A stretch of 64,000 nucleotides of DNA from Clostridiaceae bacterium (GCA_902363735.1 CABJBA010000001.1:682001-746000), one strand, 5' to 3'. Shown: positions 45,677-55,638, numbered from the stretch's first letter. The notes: generated from the sequence alone by a model not told the origin. Program-made: numbers and translations.

Positions 45677-45805
45677 CTATTTTCACCTGTTTTCTTCTCA
45701 AAATCAACTTGTCTTTACCATAATATCCTATATTTTAAATTTTTTCAAGAAATATACTTTACCAATTCCAATCTTTCTGTTATAATATCATTCGTGTGAG
45801 ACAAA

Positions 45806-45879
45806 CGGAGTATGGCGTAGCTTGGTAGCGCGCTCGGCTGGGGGCCGAGAGGTCGCAGGTTCAAATCCTGTTACTCCGA
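45806..45879 (+). tRNA. tRNA-Pro (anticodon GGG)
   Basis: 74 nt cloverleaf: acceptor CGGAGTA/TACTCCG, anticodon stem CTCGG/CCGAG with loop CTGGGGG (anticodon GGG), T arm GCAGG TTCAAAT CCTGT, discriminator A. CCA is not encoded. Confidence 0.95.
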
Positions 45880-45888
45880 TTGACAAAG

Positions 45889-45933
45889 ATACGCTGAAAG
45901 CCTGATAAACTGGGACTTTCAGCGTATTTTTTA
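45889..45933 (+). terminator. Terminator after tRNA-Pro
   Basis: ATACGCTGAAAG (45889-45900) pairs perfectly with CTTTCAGCGTAT (45916-45927), followed by TTTTTT. Confidence 0.88.
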
Positions 45934-45994
45934 TTTCAATATTTACTTTATTTTTAAAGACCGTTGAAGGCAATTTTTATTGTAACAGCTTGTT

Positions 45995-46702
45995 TTAATT
46001 GATTCCCAAATAAATTTCCTTTACCCTTTCATCATGGAGCAGATCCATTCCGGTTCCCTCCAGCACATTTTCACCATGGTTAATGAGATATGCATAATCC
46101 GAAAACTGCAGGGTATCTATGGCATTTTGCTCTACGATGATAATAGTGAGCCCCATTTGATTAATGTTCTTTATAAATTCAAACATCTCTTCCACCAGCT
46201 TAGGAGCAAGACCCAGAGAGGGTTCGTCTAAAATCAACAGTTTAGGCTGGCTCATCAGCCCCCTGGCGATAGCTACCATCTGCTGTTCTCCTCCTGACAA
46301 GGTTTCTGCAAGCTGATATTCTCTTTCTTTTACTCTGGGAAAAATCTCATAGATTTCTTCCAGCCGTGTCTGAATCTTTTTCTTGTCTTTGATACGGTAG
46401 GCACCCATAAGCAGATTATCTGCCACGGACATCTTGCCGAATAAAAGTCTGCCTTCCGGTACCATGGAAATTCCCAGTTCCACCATCTTGTGGGCAGGAA
46501 TATTCAAAATAGATTTTCCCTGATACAGGATCTCTCCGGAGGCAGGTTTCAGTTTTCCCGCGATACTGCGTAAAGCCGTTGTTTTTCCCGCTCCGTTTGA
46601 GCCTAATAAGGCAACAATCTTCCCTTCTTCTACTTGAAAAGACAAGTTGCTGATAATGGGAGTTCCATCATATCCTGCACACAGATTCTTTACTGATAGC
46701 AT
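45995..46702 (-). CDS. livF: Branched-chain amino acid ABC transporter ATPase LivF
   Basis: 235 aa. Walker A LLGSNGAGKTT, signature LSGGEQQMVAIARGLM, Walker B LLILDEPSLGLAPKLV, switch IIIVEQNA. It is the last gene of livJHMGF. Substrate within the hydrophobic amino-acid/amide family is not certain. Confidence 0.92.
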   Translation of the reverse strand: MLSVKNLCAGYDGTPIISNLSFQVEEGKIVALLGSNGAGKTTALRSIAGKLKPASGEILYQGKSILNIPAHKMVELGISMVPEGRLLFGKMSVADNLLMGAYRIKDKKKIQTRLEEIYEIFPRVKEREYQLAETLSGGEQQMVAIARGLMSQPKLLILDEPSLGLAPKLVEEMFEFIKNINQMGLTIIIVEQNAIDTLQFSDYAYLINHGENVLEGTGMDLLHDERVKEIYLGIN

Positions 46703-46726
46703 ACCTTTGCCTCCTTTGCAAATAGT

Positions 46727-47449
46727 TTAAATGGTTTTTCCGCCCAAATAGGCACGTATTACTTCCGGATTTCCAGTTACTTCTTCCGGTGTTCCTTCTG
46801 TCAGCAATTTGCCTGAGGTCAGAACTACCACTCTGTCTGAAACACTCATAACCACTTCCATTACATGCTCAATCATTAAAATGGAAATTCCTGAAGTTCG
46901 AATCCGCCGAATCAGGTTGATAGCTTCTTTCCGCTCCACACCGCTTAAGCCGGCCATGGTTTCATCTAATAACAAAAGGGTGGGCTGAGTGGCCAGTGCT
47001 CTTGCAATTTCCAGCCTTTTTTTCTGCATGACATTTAAGTCACCTGCATTCATATAAATAAAAGCAGCCAGTCCGCACATAGCGATTACTTTTTCCGTAT
47101 GGGCTTTGGCATCTTCCACCGTTTTAAACCGGTTAAGGGATGCCACCAGTACATTATCCAGGACCGTCATGTCATTTAAGGACTGAGGAATCTGAAAGGT
47201 TCTTCCCACTCCTAATTTGCATATTTTATAGGATTTTTTCTTTGTAATATCAACACCGTTAAAAATAATAGTTCCTGAAGTTAAGGGATGGGCTCCGCTG
47301 ATGGAGTTAAATAAAGTAGTCTTTCCAGCCCCATTGGGACCTACCACGCCAATAATCTCTCCCTCTTGTACACAAAAACTTACGTCTTCATTGGCTACCA
47401 GACCGCCAAATTTCTTTGTTGCACTTTTTATTTCCAATATTGTTTTCAT
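46727..47449 (-). CDS. livG: Branched-chain amino acid ABC transporter ATPase LivG
   Basis: 240 aa. Walker A VGPNGAGKTT and Walker B LLLLDETMAGLS are intact. The signature loop is atypical (GDLNVMQKKRLEIARALA in place of LSGGQ/LPYGQ), and Pro is missing from the usual DEP. It overlaps livM by one base. The partner LivF has a full signature, so the heterodimer may be asymmetric. Confidence 0.9.
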   Translation of the reverse strand: MKTILEIKSATKKFGGLVANEDVSFCVQEGEIIGVVGPNGAGKTTLFNSISGAHPLTSGTIIFNGVDITKKKSYKICKLGVGRTFQIPQSLNDMTVLDNVLVASLNRFKTVEDAKAHTEKVIAMCGLAAFIYMNAGDLNVMQKKRLEIARALATQPTLLLLDETMAGLSGVERKEAINLIRRIRTSGISILMIEHVMEVVMSVSDRVVVLTSGKLLTEGTPEEVTGNPEVIRAYLGGKTI

Positions 47450-48447
47450 TATATTTTCCCCTCCATTTCCAGAGGTGTCAAAACCTTTGTCTTCTTACGT
47501 TTAAACAGAGATACCAATCCATTTGGCAAGAATATAACGATAAAAATAACTAAAGTCCCATATAAGAACAGGTCAAATCCTCTGATGGAAGAAAAGGCTG
47601 CCCTGGTATATTCTGATATCACAGTCAGCACAATGGCTCCTATGGCAGGCCCGATCACCGTTCCGATACCTCCCATAACAGCAACCAGACAGATCATCAG
47701 AGACACATTTAAAGGCATCACCACCAGAGGGTCAATATATTGCAAATAGTTGGCATATAAGCTGCCAGCCAGGCTCACGACCCCTGCACTGAGGACAAAT
47801 GCAAGCATTTTATAGAGGGATGTATTGATTCCTACACTTTGTGCAGACTCTTCATTTGCTTTGATGGCTCTTAAATAATAGCCGAATTTGGATTTATCCA
47901 ATACCTTTGTAAGGATCAGAATGGCAGCCGCAAAGATTAAATATATGTAATAATAGGGATATTTTGAAGTAAACTGCATGGTGTACCAGGCAGGTTTTGT
48001 TTTTTCCAGAAAATCAACGCCTGTAGCACCTCCCACAGCACTCCAGTTCAAAAATATAATACGTCCGCTCTCTCCGATTGCCATGGTAGCCACTGCAAAG
48101 TAATGTCCTTTTAACCGAAGCAGTGAGGCTCCCAGAATAAAAGCCAGGCCTGCGGAAATTGCTACCCCAATCCACATGGTAACCCAGGGAGTGGCACCAA
48201 AAGCTTTCATTCCAATGGCACAGGAGTATGCTCCGATTCCATAAAAAAGGGCATGTCCGTTGGAAACCTGTCCTGCATATCCCCCGATAAAATTCCACCC
48301 CATTCCCAAAATGGCCCATATACAAATCAAGATCATAACATGAACTGCAAAAGGTGTCTTGATAAAAAGCGGGAGCAGGGCGGCTGCCAATAAGCCAATT
48401 AAAAATCTTATCATGAACTGACTATTTGAATGTATAAAATTCTTCAT
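47449..48447 (-). CDS. livM: Branched-chain amino acid ABC permease LivM
   Basis: 332 aa from ATG 48447, which follows AGAAGGAGGCAAA; the longer open frame upstream runs into livH. Eight to nine helices, with GMGWNFIGGYAGQVSNGHALFYGIGAYS typical of LivM. AIKANEESAQSVGINTSLYKMLAFVLSA is the cytoplasmic coupling loop. It follows livH by 19 bp. Confidence 0.92.
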   Translation of the reverse strand: MKNFIHSNSQFMIRFLIGLLAAALLPLFIKTPFAVHVMILICIWAILGMGWNFIGGYAGQVSNGHALFYGIGAYSCAIGMKAFGATPWVTMWIGVAISAGLAFILGASLLRLKGHYFAVATMAIGESGRIIFLNWSAVGGATGVDFLEKTKPAWYTMQFTSKYPYYYIYLIFAAAILILTKVLDKSKFGYYLRAIKANEESAQSVGINTSLYKMLAFVLSAGVVSLAGSLYANYLQYIDPLVVMPLNVSLMICLVAVMGGIGTVIGPAIGAIVLTVISEYTRAAFSSIRGFDLFLYGTLVIFIVIFLPNGLVSLFKRKKTKVLTPLEMEGKI

Positions 48448-48466
48448 TTTGCCTCCTTCTCTTTTG

Positions 48467-49318
48467 CTATTTACCAAATAAACCTTTGGGTCTGAAAGAA
48501 ACCACCAGCATGAATAAAATACAGACTGCCACATATTTAAAAGCTGTGTTGAAATAAACTCCTGCAAATACATCCACAAGTCCCATCAGAATTCCGCCTA
48601 CATAAGCCCCAAAAATACTGCCAAATCCTCCAAGGGCAACGGCAATCAATCCAAACAGCAGAAAAGAAGAACCGGAAGTAGGGGTTATGTAATAATAATA
48701 AGAAAGAACGCATCCAGCCACACCTGCAATGGCGCTTGCAATTCCAAAGGCCAGTGTATAGGAAAATTCGATATTGATTCCAACCAGTTCTGCAGCATTT
48801 TTATCCATGGAAGTGGCCCGGATTCCTTTTCCTGTCTTCGTCCGGTTCATAAAAAGAAAAAGCAGCAGGGTAACGGTCACAGAAACAATGAGAGGCACCA
48901 GCTTTTCCTTGCTGATTACTAAAAAACCCAAATCAATGGTTCCTGTAAACATAACCTTTGGAATGGTTCGGAATTCACTGGTAGCCAGCATAAGCATACC
49001 GTTTACCAGTACCATACTTAAGGCAAAGGTAACCAGACGCTGGGACAGGACAGGCCCTTTTAGCGCCTGCCTGATCAAACTCTTGTAAATGAGCACTCCC
49101 ACTATAAACATGACAATGGCTGCAAGGGGAATGGAAAAAATAGGGTCCAGACCAAACTTTCGATTTAAGAAGAAGGTAATATACATACCTATCATCAAAA
49201 ATTCTCCCTGGGAAAAGCTCAGTACATTCATTACACCCCATACCAGTGCAATTCCCATTGCGATCAGCGCCAGTATGGAACCAATGACTAGCCCTTCAAA
49301 AATACATTGAATCACCAT
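48467..49318 (-). CDS. livH: Branched-chain amino acid ABC permease LivH
   Basis: 283 aa. ALIAMGIALVWGVMNVLSFSQGEFLMIGMY is the LivH start; GIRATSMDKNAAELVGINIEFSYTLAFGIASA is the coupling loop. About eight helices. It starts 15 bp after livJ. Confidence 0.92.
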   Translation of the reverse strand: MVIQCIFEGLVIGSILALIAMGIALVWGVMNVLSFSQGEFLMIGMYITFFLNRKFGLDPIFSIPLAAIVMFIVGVLIYKSLIRQALKGPVLSQRLVTFALSMVLVNGMLMLATSEFRTIPKVMFTGTIDLGFLVISKEKLVPLIVSVTVTLLLFLFMNRTKTGKGIRATSMDKNAAELVGINIEFSYTLAFGIASAIAGVAGCVLSYYYYITPTSGSSFLLFGLIAVALGGFGSIFGAYVGGILMGLVDVFAGVYFNTAFKYVAVCILFMLVVSFRPKGLFGK

Positions 49319-49333
49319 AATACCTTTTCCTCC

Positions 49334-50668
49334 TTATCTTTCATCCCATGGCGGCAGGGGATACAATCCCTTATAAGCCCTGGCTTCACTTGGATAAACG
49401 GTCTGGTACTTCCCATCCTTAATCTGGCAGATCAAAGAAGTGGATGCCACATTCTGCCCAGCTTCATTAAATTCAAAGCCCGTCCCCGTAATAAACAGCT
49501 TATCCATGGGATAATCCAGATTGTACATAGCCTCTTTCATGGCATCTGCATCTGTTGCGCCTGCCTGATTGATGGCAAGACACATGACATAGAAGTCTGT
49601 TGCACATTTTAACACGTCCGGAATTAAATCCACTCCATTGGAATACTCTTCCCGATACAGATCACCAATCTGTTCCACCAACGGAATCTGCAAATCCAAA
49701 GACCACGCACTGGTGGAACATAAGCCTTCTGCATCTTCCCCTAAGGCAGTAAAGAGTTCACTCTGCATGAAACCTCCCCGCTGCCCCATGATCATCTTTG
49801 GCATATAATTAAGCTGTTTGAAAGTTTTTATGTATAAAATAACATCCGAAATATAGGAGGACATCATGATTACATCCGGATTTGCTTTCTTTAATTTCAA
49901 CGATTCACTGATCAGATTCGTGGCATTGGAACTGTAAGTGATATTTTCCACAACCTCAAACCCATATTTCTCAGCACACTCTTTTTCCACAGTTGCTATG
50001 TTTTTTCCAAATTCCGTATCCTCTGAGACAAAGGCTACAGTCTTAATATTGGCATTTTGCGTTTCATTTAATTCCATCAGGTATCGATAGGTATCCTCCA
50101 CGTATATGGTGTCGTCAGGAAACAGCCGGAAAAAATATTCATATCCTTTTTGCGTCAGTGTGGGAGAGGTTCCTTCTGAAATCAAAGGAATACCATACTT
50201 TTCTGTGGCCACTGCTGCCGTCTTTGTATTGGCACTGCTGAACAATCCTACAATTCCCACTGCTCCTTCTGAAGTAATCAGACGTTCCGCTTCCGACAAT
50301 GCCGTGTCAACTGTTTTCAAATCGCCAAAGACCAGTTCCACCTTTTTCCCTCCCAGATTGGGAAGTCCTTCTGACTTGGCCAATGGTATATCAATATCAC
50401 TTCTGCTTTCATTGATAATATCCGCAAACATAGTCATGGCCGCTCTTACTTCTGCTCCTGCTTTTGACTGGGTTCCGCTCATGGGAAGTAATACCCCGAT
50501 TTTTATAGTGTCTTGATTGTTTTTCCCGGGAGCTTCTGTTATCTGCCCGTCATTTCCATGTTCTGCTTTCTGATTCGGCTTTTGATTTCCTGAACATCCG
50601 CCCGTCAATACAACCATAAAGAGAACTAACCCCACATACTTTAAAAAAAATCCCAACTTTTGCTTCAT
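49334..50668 (-). CDS. livJ: Substrate-binding lipoprotein of the Liv transporter
   Basis: 444 aa from ATG 50668 after GGGGTGACAAAG. A lipoprotein signal ends at LTGGC (residue about 28), then a Leu/Ile/Val-binding-protein fold (IKIGVLLPMSGTQSKAGAEVRAAM; LISEGTSPTLTQKGYEYFFRLFPDD; MIMGQRGGFMQSELF). It is anchored outside the membrane and feeds LivHMGF. The ligand could be an amino acid or short amide; the sequence does not decide. Confidence 0.9.
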   Translation of the reverse strand: MKQKLGFFLKYVGLVLFMVVLTGGCSGNQKPNQKAEHGNDGQITEAPGKNNQDTIKIGVLLPMSGTQSKAGAEVRAAMTMFADIINESRSDIDIPLAKSEGLPNLGGKKVELVFGDLKTVDTALSEAERLITSEGAVGIVGLFSSANTKTAAVATEKYGIPLISEGTSPTLTQKGYEYFFRLFPDDTIYVEDTYRYLMELNETQNANIKTVAFVSEDTEFGKNIATVEKECAEKYGFEVVENITYSSNATNLISESLKLKKANPDVIMMSSYISDVILYIKTFKQLNYMPKMIMGQRGGFMQSELFTALGEDAEGLCSTSAWSLDLQIPLVEQIGDLYREEYSNGVDLIPDVLKCATDFYVMCLAINQAGATDADAMKEAMYNLDYPMDKLFITGTGFEFNEAGQNVASTSLICQIKDGKYQTVYPSEARAYKGLYPLPPWDER

Positions 50669-50703
50669 CTTTGTCACCCCATTATGATATTGATATAAAG
50701 AAA

Positions 50704-50732
50704 AGAGCTCTTGCAACACCAGTAAGAGCTCT
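50704..50732. terminator. Hairpin between the deoR-type gene and livJ
   Basis: AGAGCTCTTGC (50704-50714) pairs with GTAAGAGCTCT (50722-50732), short loop. It could end the deoR transcript. Confidence 0.55.
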
Positions 50733-50748
50733 CATCCCGTGACACCAA

Positions 50749-51507
50749 TTAATAAACAAGCTGTATATGGTTTTCCTCGCAGAAACGAATCCATTCTTCA
50801 TCCGGTTTCTGGTCTGTAATCAAATAATCAATCTGCCCCAAATCAAGGAAATGAGTAAAAGCAGTCTTATTTATCTTAAAGTGATCCGCAAATAATGCAA
50901 CTTCTGATGCCTGTTCTACCATGACCTTTTTAATAATGGCTTCTCCCTCATTGGAATCTGTCACTCCCATTTCCAGATCAACGCCCTTGCAGCTGATCAG
51001 AAGAATATCCACATGATATTTTCTGATATTATCCACTGCAATCTGTCCTCTAAGAGAAAGTGAATTCTTATTATAGATTCCTCCCGTGGAAATCACGTTG
51101 ATATTTGTATGGGCCAACCCACGAAAGACCTCTGTGGATGTTGTCAGCACCGTAACCTCGCTGCTGTCAGGAAGTAACTTCAAGGCCTCCATAACTGTAC
51201 TGCTGGCATCAGCAGCAATGGTAAATTTGGTGGCAAGAATATCAGCAAATGCTTTTGCCATCTTCCTTTTCTCCACAAGATGAATTGCTGCACGCCGGTA
51301 GAAATGTATTCCTTCCCCCTGAGGTCCAGGATTCAAGACCGCCCCTCCAAAGGTTCTTGTGAGAACACCTTCGCTCTCCAGCTTATCCAAATCCCGCCGA
51401 ATGGTCTCTTCCGTTACTTGAAATTGATTACTTAATTCAGAAACTACAACTTTGTTCTCTGCTCTTAATTTTTCTTTTATTGCTATTAATCTATCTTTTG
51501 CTGCCAT
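50749..51507 (-). CDS. DeoR/GlpR-family sugar-sensing repressor
   Basis: 252 aa. HTH VSELSNQFQVTEETIRRDLDKLESEGVLTRTFGGAVL, then a DeoRC sensor domain (about 80-235: KFTIAADASSTVMEALKLL; LISCKGVDLEMGVTDSNEGEAIIKK). It lies at the end of the polyol operon on the same strand and is likely its regulator, sensing a phosphorylated ketose. Confidence 0.88.
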   Translation of the reverse strand: MAAKDRLIAIKEKLRAENKVVVSELSNQFQVTEETIRRDLDKLESEGVLTRTFGGAVLNPGPQGEGIHFYRRAAIHLVEKRKMAKAFADILATKFTIAADASSTVMEALKLLPDSSEVTVLTTSTEVFRGLAHTNINVISTGGIYNKNSLSLRGQIAVDNIRKYHVDILLISCKGVDLEMGVTDSNEGEAIIKKVMVEQASEVALFADHFKINKTAFTHFLDLGQIDYLITDQKPDEEWIRFCEENHIQLVY

Positions 51508-51536
51508 TTATATAGTCGCTCCTCATTTTTATTTGT

Positions 51537-51546
51537 AAACATGTTT
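51537..51546. promoter_or_regulatory. Palindrome upstream of the deoR-type gene
   Basis: AAACATGTTT is a perfect 10-bp palindrome about 30 bp before the start codon. Possible autoregulatory operator. Confidence 0.3.
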
Positions 51547-51645
51547 CTATAATACCACACAAAAATGTTGTTTTAAATAGATTTTTCTTTTTTTTCAACA
51601 TTTTCTACATATTTCCAATATTGTGAGGAACATTTCATCTTGGTT

Positions 51646-52638
51646 TTACTTTTCCAGCCCTTCCGCAAGTTCACGCATATACTGTACATCGGCCGGATCC
51701 AGTTCAATCTCTGCTGATTTTACATTTTCTTTGATCTGTTCCACGGTAGTAGCTCCGCTTAAAAGATTTAAGAAATCTCCCTGTGCGAGAATCCATCCCA
51801 GGGCCAGGTTTGCAATAGTACAATTATATCTTTCACAAAGAGGCTTCCACTGATCCATCATATCCATAGCCTTTTGCATATTTTCCGGCTGGAACCATTT
51901 CTTGGGAATCTGAGCGCCTACCGGTTTATAATTTCTTGGCATGGTTCCTGAAAGCAGGCCCATTTCCAGTGGTGAATATGCCTGAATGGTAACCCCGTTT
52001 TCACGGCAGCAGGGAATGATCTCTTTTTCAATGTCCCGATCCAAAATAGAGTATTTAGCCTGTACAATATCAAGCTGACCCCATGTTAAGTACTCCTCAA
52101 TATGATGAATATCTACGTTTGCAGCACCGATGGCCTTAATCTTACCCTGTGCTTTTAACTCATTTAACAAGTCCATAGTCCTTTGGATGGGCACAAAGTA
52201 CCCGGTTCCCTCCATTGCCTGCCAATGGGTCATGTATACATCTATATAATCGGTTCCCAGGCGCTCCAAGGATTCTTCGATTTCTTTTTTCACAGATGCT
52301 GTATTTAAGTTTTTGTATAACTGAACACCATTTACAACATTGAATAAGTCGCCCTTCATTTCCTGATCCCAGGTAACTCCGCATTTTGTGATGATGACAA
52401 CCTCTTCCCGTTTCATCCCTTCCAATGCTTTTCCAAGGATTTTTTCACTGTTTCCAAAGTTATAACCCGGTGCCGTGTCAATTAAGTTTACGCCTGCCTT
52501 GGGGGCCTGCCGGATGGTGTCTACTACTTCCTGAAGGTCGTGATCCCCGCCCCAGGCCGAACCGCCGCCGATGGACCATGTGCCCAGGCCGATTCTTGAG
52601 ATATCGATTCCTGTCTTACCAAGTTTCATTGTTTTCAT
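51646..52638 (-). CDS. Aldo/keto reductase
   Basis: 330 aa from ATG 52638 after AAGGAATATGGCAAT. The catalytic set is visible: LIDTAPGYNFGNSEKILGKAL (Asp, Tyr), VIITKCG (Lys), VYMTHWQ (His). NADPH-binding C-terminus LLSGATTVEQIKENVKS. It is closest to the AKR sugar/aldehyde reductase group. Its place in the polyol operon suggests aldose or ketose reduction. Confidence 0.9.
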   Translation of the reverse strand: MKTMKLGKTGIDISRIGLGTWSIGGGSAWGGDHDLQEVVDTIRQAPKAGVNLIDTAPGYNFGNSEKILGKALEGMKREEVVIITKCGVTWDQEMKGDLFNVVNGVQLYKNLNTASVKKEIEESLERLGTDYIDVYMTHWQAMEGTGYFVPIQRTMDLLNELKAQGKIKAIGAANVDIHHIEEYLTWGQLDIVQAKYSILDRDIEKEIIPCCRENGVTIQAYSPLEMGLLSGTMPRNYKPVGAQIPKKWFQPENMQKAMDMMDQWKPLCERYNCTIANLALGWILAQGDFLNLLSGATTVEQIKENVKSAEIELDPADVQYMRELAEGLEK

Positions 52639-52678
52639 ATTGCCATATTCCTTTCTTATTCCATTCAATTAAAGGAAG

Positions 52679-53647
52679 TCACTTATAGTCTTCGCGGTAT
52701 TTTGCCAGCATTTCATCTACGATCTTTTTGTCTGTTACGCCGCTGGTTGCACCCACATACTGAACCGAAACTGCCGCTGTACAGTTTGCATAGATTGCAC
52801 ATTCCCGGATATCTTTCCCTTCCAGTAAACCGGTAATGAAACCGGAAGCAAAATTATCACCAGCTCCGATGGTGTCGATTGCCGTCACGCCTTTGCAGGC
52901 AGGAACGATCACAGCGCCCTCTGAATTTCGGATATAACAGCCTCTCTTACCGATTTTCATAATGACATTTTTTATGCCATATGCATATAGCTTGTCAGCA
53001 ACCTTGGCTTCCTGGTTTTCCCCTGTCAGCTCACTGGCTTCTTCAAAGTTGGGAAAGAAGAAATCCACATAACTTAAGGCTTCTGCAATATCCTCTATCT
53101 TTTCATTCAATCGGGGATTGACCATATCCGAACAGATCATCATGCCTTCTTCTTTTGCCTTTTTAAACACAGAGACCATTGCCTTATTGTCAAATAAGGG
53201 ATTATTAAAAATGCTGGCGAAAGAAAGAATCTTTGCCTCCTTTAACGCTGACATATCCAGATCATCATATTTAAATTTCCACAGACTTCCCTGGCGGTTG
53301 GTTATGAACGTACGCTCTCCGTCTTCTGCCACCAGAGCAACGTTGATCGAAGTATCAAGGCTGGGATCCTGCCTTATGTAAGTAGTGTCAATATTATTTT
53401 TTTTACAGTGACTAAGAACAAAGGCTCCCGCCACGTCAACGCCGATACAGCTCATTAAAGCAACTTTATGTCCTAATCTGGTGATGATGGTGGATTCGTT
53501 TATTGCGTCTCCTCCAATGGTCATGGCAATACCGTCTACCGGATAAGATGCAACATCAAAAACTTTTTTACTGACCGGTCTCAGCGGTAAATCTACGATT
53601 GCGGCTCCAATAATGATTACATCTGTTTCTTTACCCACTTTATTCAT
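52679..53647 (-). CDS. PfkB-family carbohydrate kinase
   Basis: About 322 aa from ATG 53647 (GGAAGG just upstream; an ATG at 53662 is also possible). PfkB signatures: N-terminal GGDAINESTIITRLGHKVALMS and C-terminal DTIGAGDNFASGFITGLLEG with the catalytic Asp. It overlaps the aldolase gene by 8 bp. It likely phosphorylates the ketose made by the dehydrogenases of this operon. Confidence 0.9.
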   Translation of the reverse strand: MNKVGKETDVIIIGAAIVDLPLRPVSKKVFDVASYPVDGIAMTIGGDAINESTIITRLGHKVALMSCIGVDVAGAFVLSHCKKNNIDTTYIRQDPSLDTSINVALVAEDGERTFITNRQGSLWKFKYDDLDMSALKEAKILSFASIFNNPLFDNKAMVSVFKKAKEEGMMICSDMVNPRLNEKIEDIAEALSYVDFFFPNFEEASELTGENQEAKVADKLYAYGIKNVIMKIGKRGCYIRNSEGAVIVPACKGVTAIDTIGAGDNFASGFITGLLEGKDIRECAIYANCTAAVSVQYVGATSGVTDKKIVDEMLAKYREDYK

Positions 53648-54479
53648 CAGCCCTTCCGTCATCTCCGAATAATTTGATCTTATTCATGGCACGTTTTTTC
53701 ACTGCTGTGCGTACGGCACGCTCTACAGCCAGAAATGGTTCATCCTTATGCTCATTGATTGCTTCCATAGCAGCCTGGCAAAGCTCAGTATGAATGTTGA
53801 TCTTGGATATACCAAGGGAGATTGCTTTCTTGATATCTTCATCGCCGATACCGGAAGCTCCGTGAAGTACGATAGGAACATCCACCGTATTTGCCACTTC
53901 TTCTAAAATATCAAAGGCAAGTTTTGGTTCAGAAGTATATACTCCGTGTACATTTCCGATGGCTACTGCCAAAGAATCGCATCCGGTTCTTTCCACAAAA
54001 TCTCTTGCCTGTTTGGGATCTGTATAATGGTAGTCTGACAGTGCTTCTTCATAAACAGTTTCATTTCCCACATGCCCCAGTTCTGCTTCCACCGGAATGT
54101 TGTATGCGTGGAAATAATCTACGCATCTCTTGATCTCCGCCACATTTTCCTCATAAGGAAGAGCAGAAGCATCACGCATAACAGAATTCATGCAATGATC
54201 TACTGCATTTTGAAGAATGGTCATGTTACGGCCGTGATCCCAGTGAAGAATAACTGGAACAGTCGCTTTTTTTGCCATAGATTCCATCATGTAGCAGTAA
54301 TCTTCAAAGGAAGTATTTCCTGTAAAACCTGTACCAAAGGAGATAATGATCGGAGCCCGAAGCTCTTCTGCCGCATCAATGACCCCCATTAACATTTCTG
54401 CATTCCATACGTTAAAATGAGGAATTGCATAATGTCCTTCTTTTGCTTTCTTTTCCCAATATCTGATATCTGAAATCAT
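53640..54479 (-). CDS. Class II fructose/tagatose-bisphosphate aldolase family
   Basis: 279 aa. Zn-dependent aldolase motifs: VILHWDHGRN (HxDH, with Trp where Leu is common), HGVYTSEPKLAFDIL, PIVLHGASGIGDEDIKKAI, KINIHTEL. It cleaves a ketose phosphate into two three-carbon units, or a C4-C6 variant. It comes before the PfkB kinase, with which it overlaps. Confidence 0.9.
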   Translation of the reverse strand: MISDIRYWEKKAKEGHYAIPHFNVWNAEMLMGVIDAAEELRAPIIISFGTGFTGNTSFEDYCYMMESMAKKATVPVILHWDHGRNMTILQNAVDHCMNSVMRDASALPYEENVAEIKRCVDYFHAYNIPVEAELGHVGNETVYEEALSDYHYTDPKQARDFVERTGCDSLAVAIGNVHGVYTSEPKLAFDILEEVANTVDVPIVLHGASGIGDEDIKKAISLGISKINIHTELCQAAMEAINEHKDEPFLAVERAVRTAVKKRAMNKIKLFGDDGRADE

Positions 54480-54508
54480 AATTTTCTCCTCTTCTTTAAA
54501 AACGCCTT

Positions 54509-55564
54509 TTATTCAATTACTTTGACAACACCTTTGACCATGTCTGATTTTTTTACGGGATCAATGGCTTCTGTAAAAGCGTTCTGAACATCCTTATAAT
54601 CATAAATATGTGTTACCATATCTTTTACATTGATTTTTCCCGTTGCAACCGCTTCAATTGTCTGGGGGAAATTGTTGCAGTATCTGAATGCAGTCTGAAT
54701 GGTCACTTCACGGTTAATCTTTAAGAAATCAATTTCTACCGGTTTTGACTGTGTACCAACCATGATGATTTTTCCGCCGCGGGCTACCATATGTACTGCC
54801 TGATTTACGGTAAACGGAGAACCTGCTGCTTCAAACACCAGCTCTACTCCATAATCGCCGTAAAGTTTGGGTGAACGAAGAACAGCTACCGTATTTTCTT
54901 CTTTTCCATTGATGACTCTTTTAGCACCAAATTTTAAAGCAAGATCTAAACGCTTCTGCATAATATCCACTACTGTAATATCGGTGGCTCCCAAACTGAG
55001 ACAAGCCTGCAGTACCATAAGACCGATAGCTCCGGCACCAAGAATTACAATACTCTTTCCAACAGTTGCTCCTCCCAGCATTGCCGCATGCATGCCAACT
55101 GCTGCCGGTTCTACCAGTGCTCCTTCCATAGTTGTCATTCCTTCCGGAATATGATATGTCCATTCTTCCGGATGTGTCATGTATTCACACAAGGCACCTT
55201 TGTAATGAGGCTGTGTTGCCAGCATGTCAACGCTTGGACAGATATTATAATGACCGCTGCGGCAGTAATCGCTTTTTCCGTCCGGCACACTTGGCTCGAT
55301 CAGTACTTTATCTCCAACCTTGAACTTTGTAACCTTAGTTCCCACTTTTACAACTTCCCCCGCTACTTCATGCCCCAGTCCGATTTTCTGGTTTGGGTCT
55401 TTCGGCGGAATAAAGGGGCCAAACTCAAATCCATGAATATCTGAGCCGCACATACCTACATATTCAACCTTCATTAATATTTCATTATCCTTTGGTTCCG
55501 GAACCGGGCATTCCTGGATTTCAAACTTCTTCGGTGTCACCAATATTGCTTCTGAATTTTTCAT
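54509..55564 (-). CDS. Zn-dependent medium-chain polyol dehydrogenase (sorbitol-dehydrogenase-like)
   Basis: 351 aa. Catalytic Zn ligands in GMCGSDIHGFE and GLGHEVAGEV; NAD loop ILGAGAIGLMVLQ; an acidic residue after the loop (VVDIM) favours NAD+. The structural Zn lobe is incomplete (only two of the four usual Cys, YCRSGHYNIC), as in sorbitol dehydrogenases. Oxidises a polyol to a ketose. Confidence 0.9.
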   Translation of the reverse strand: MKNSEAILVTPKKFEIQECPVPEPKDNEILMKVEYVGMCGSDIHGFEFGPFIPPKDPNQKIGLGHEVAGEVVKVGTKVTKFKVGDKVLIEPSVPDGKSDYCRSGHYNICPSVDMLATQPHYKGALCEYMTHPEEWTYHIPEGMTTMEGALVEPAAVGMHAAMLGGATVGKSIVILGAGAIGLMVLQACLSLGATDITVVDIMQKRLDLALKFGAKRVINGKEENTVAVLRSPKLYGDYGVELVFEAAGSPFTVNQAVHMVARGGKIIMVGTQSKPVEIDFLKINREVTIQTAFRYCNNFPQTIEAVATGKINVKDMVTHIYDYKDVQNAFTEAIDPVKKSDMVKGVVKVIE

Positions 55565-55638
55565 TTCAGATCCTCCTTATATTGCAGGGGCTGCTGACGG
55601 CTGAATCCATTCAGCCATCATGCCGGCCCCTATTTTCA

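Noticed and set aside
45788..45973. Minus-strand ORF over the tRNA-Pro gene
   Set aside because: It is the antisense of the tRNA and its terminator; the TGFEPATSRP-type peptide is a well-known artefact of reading tRNA genes.
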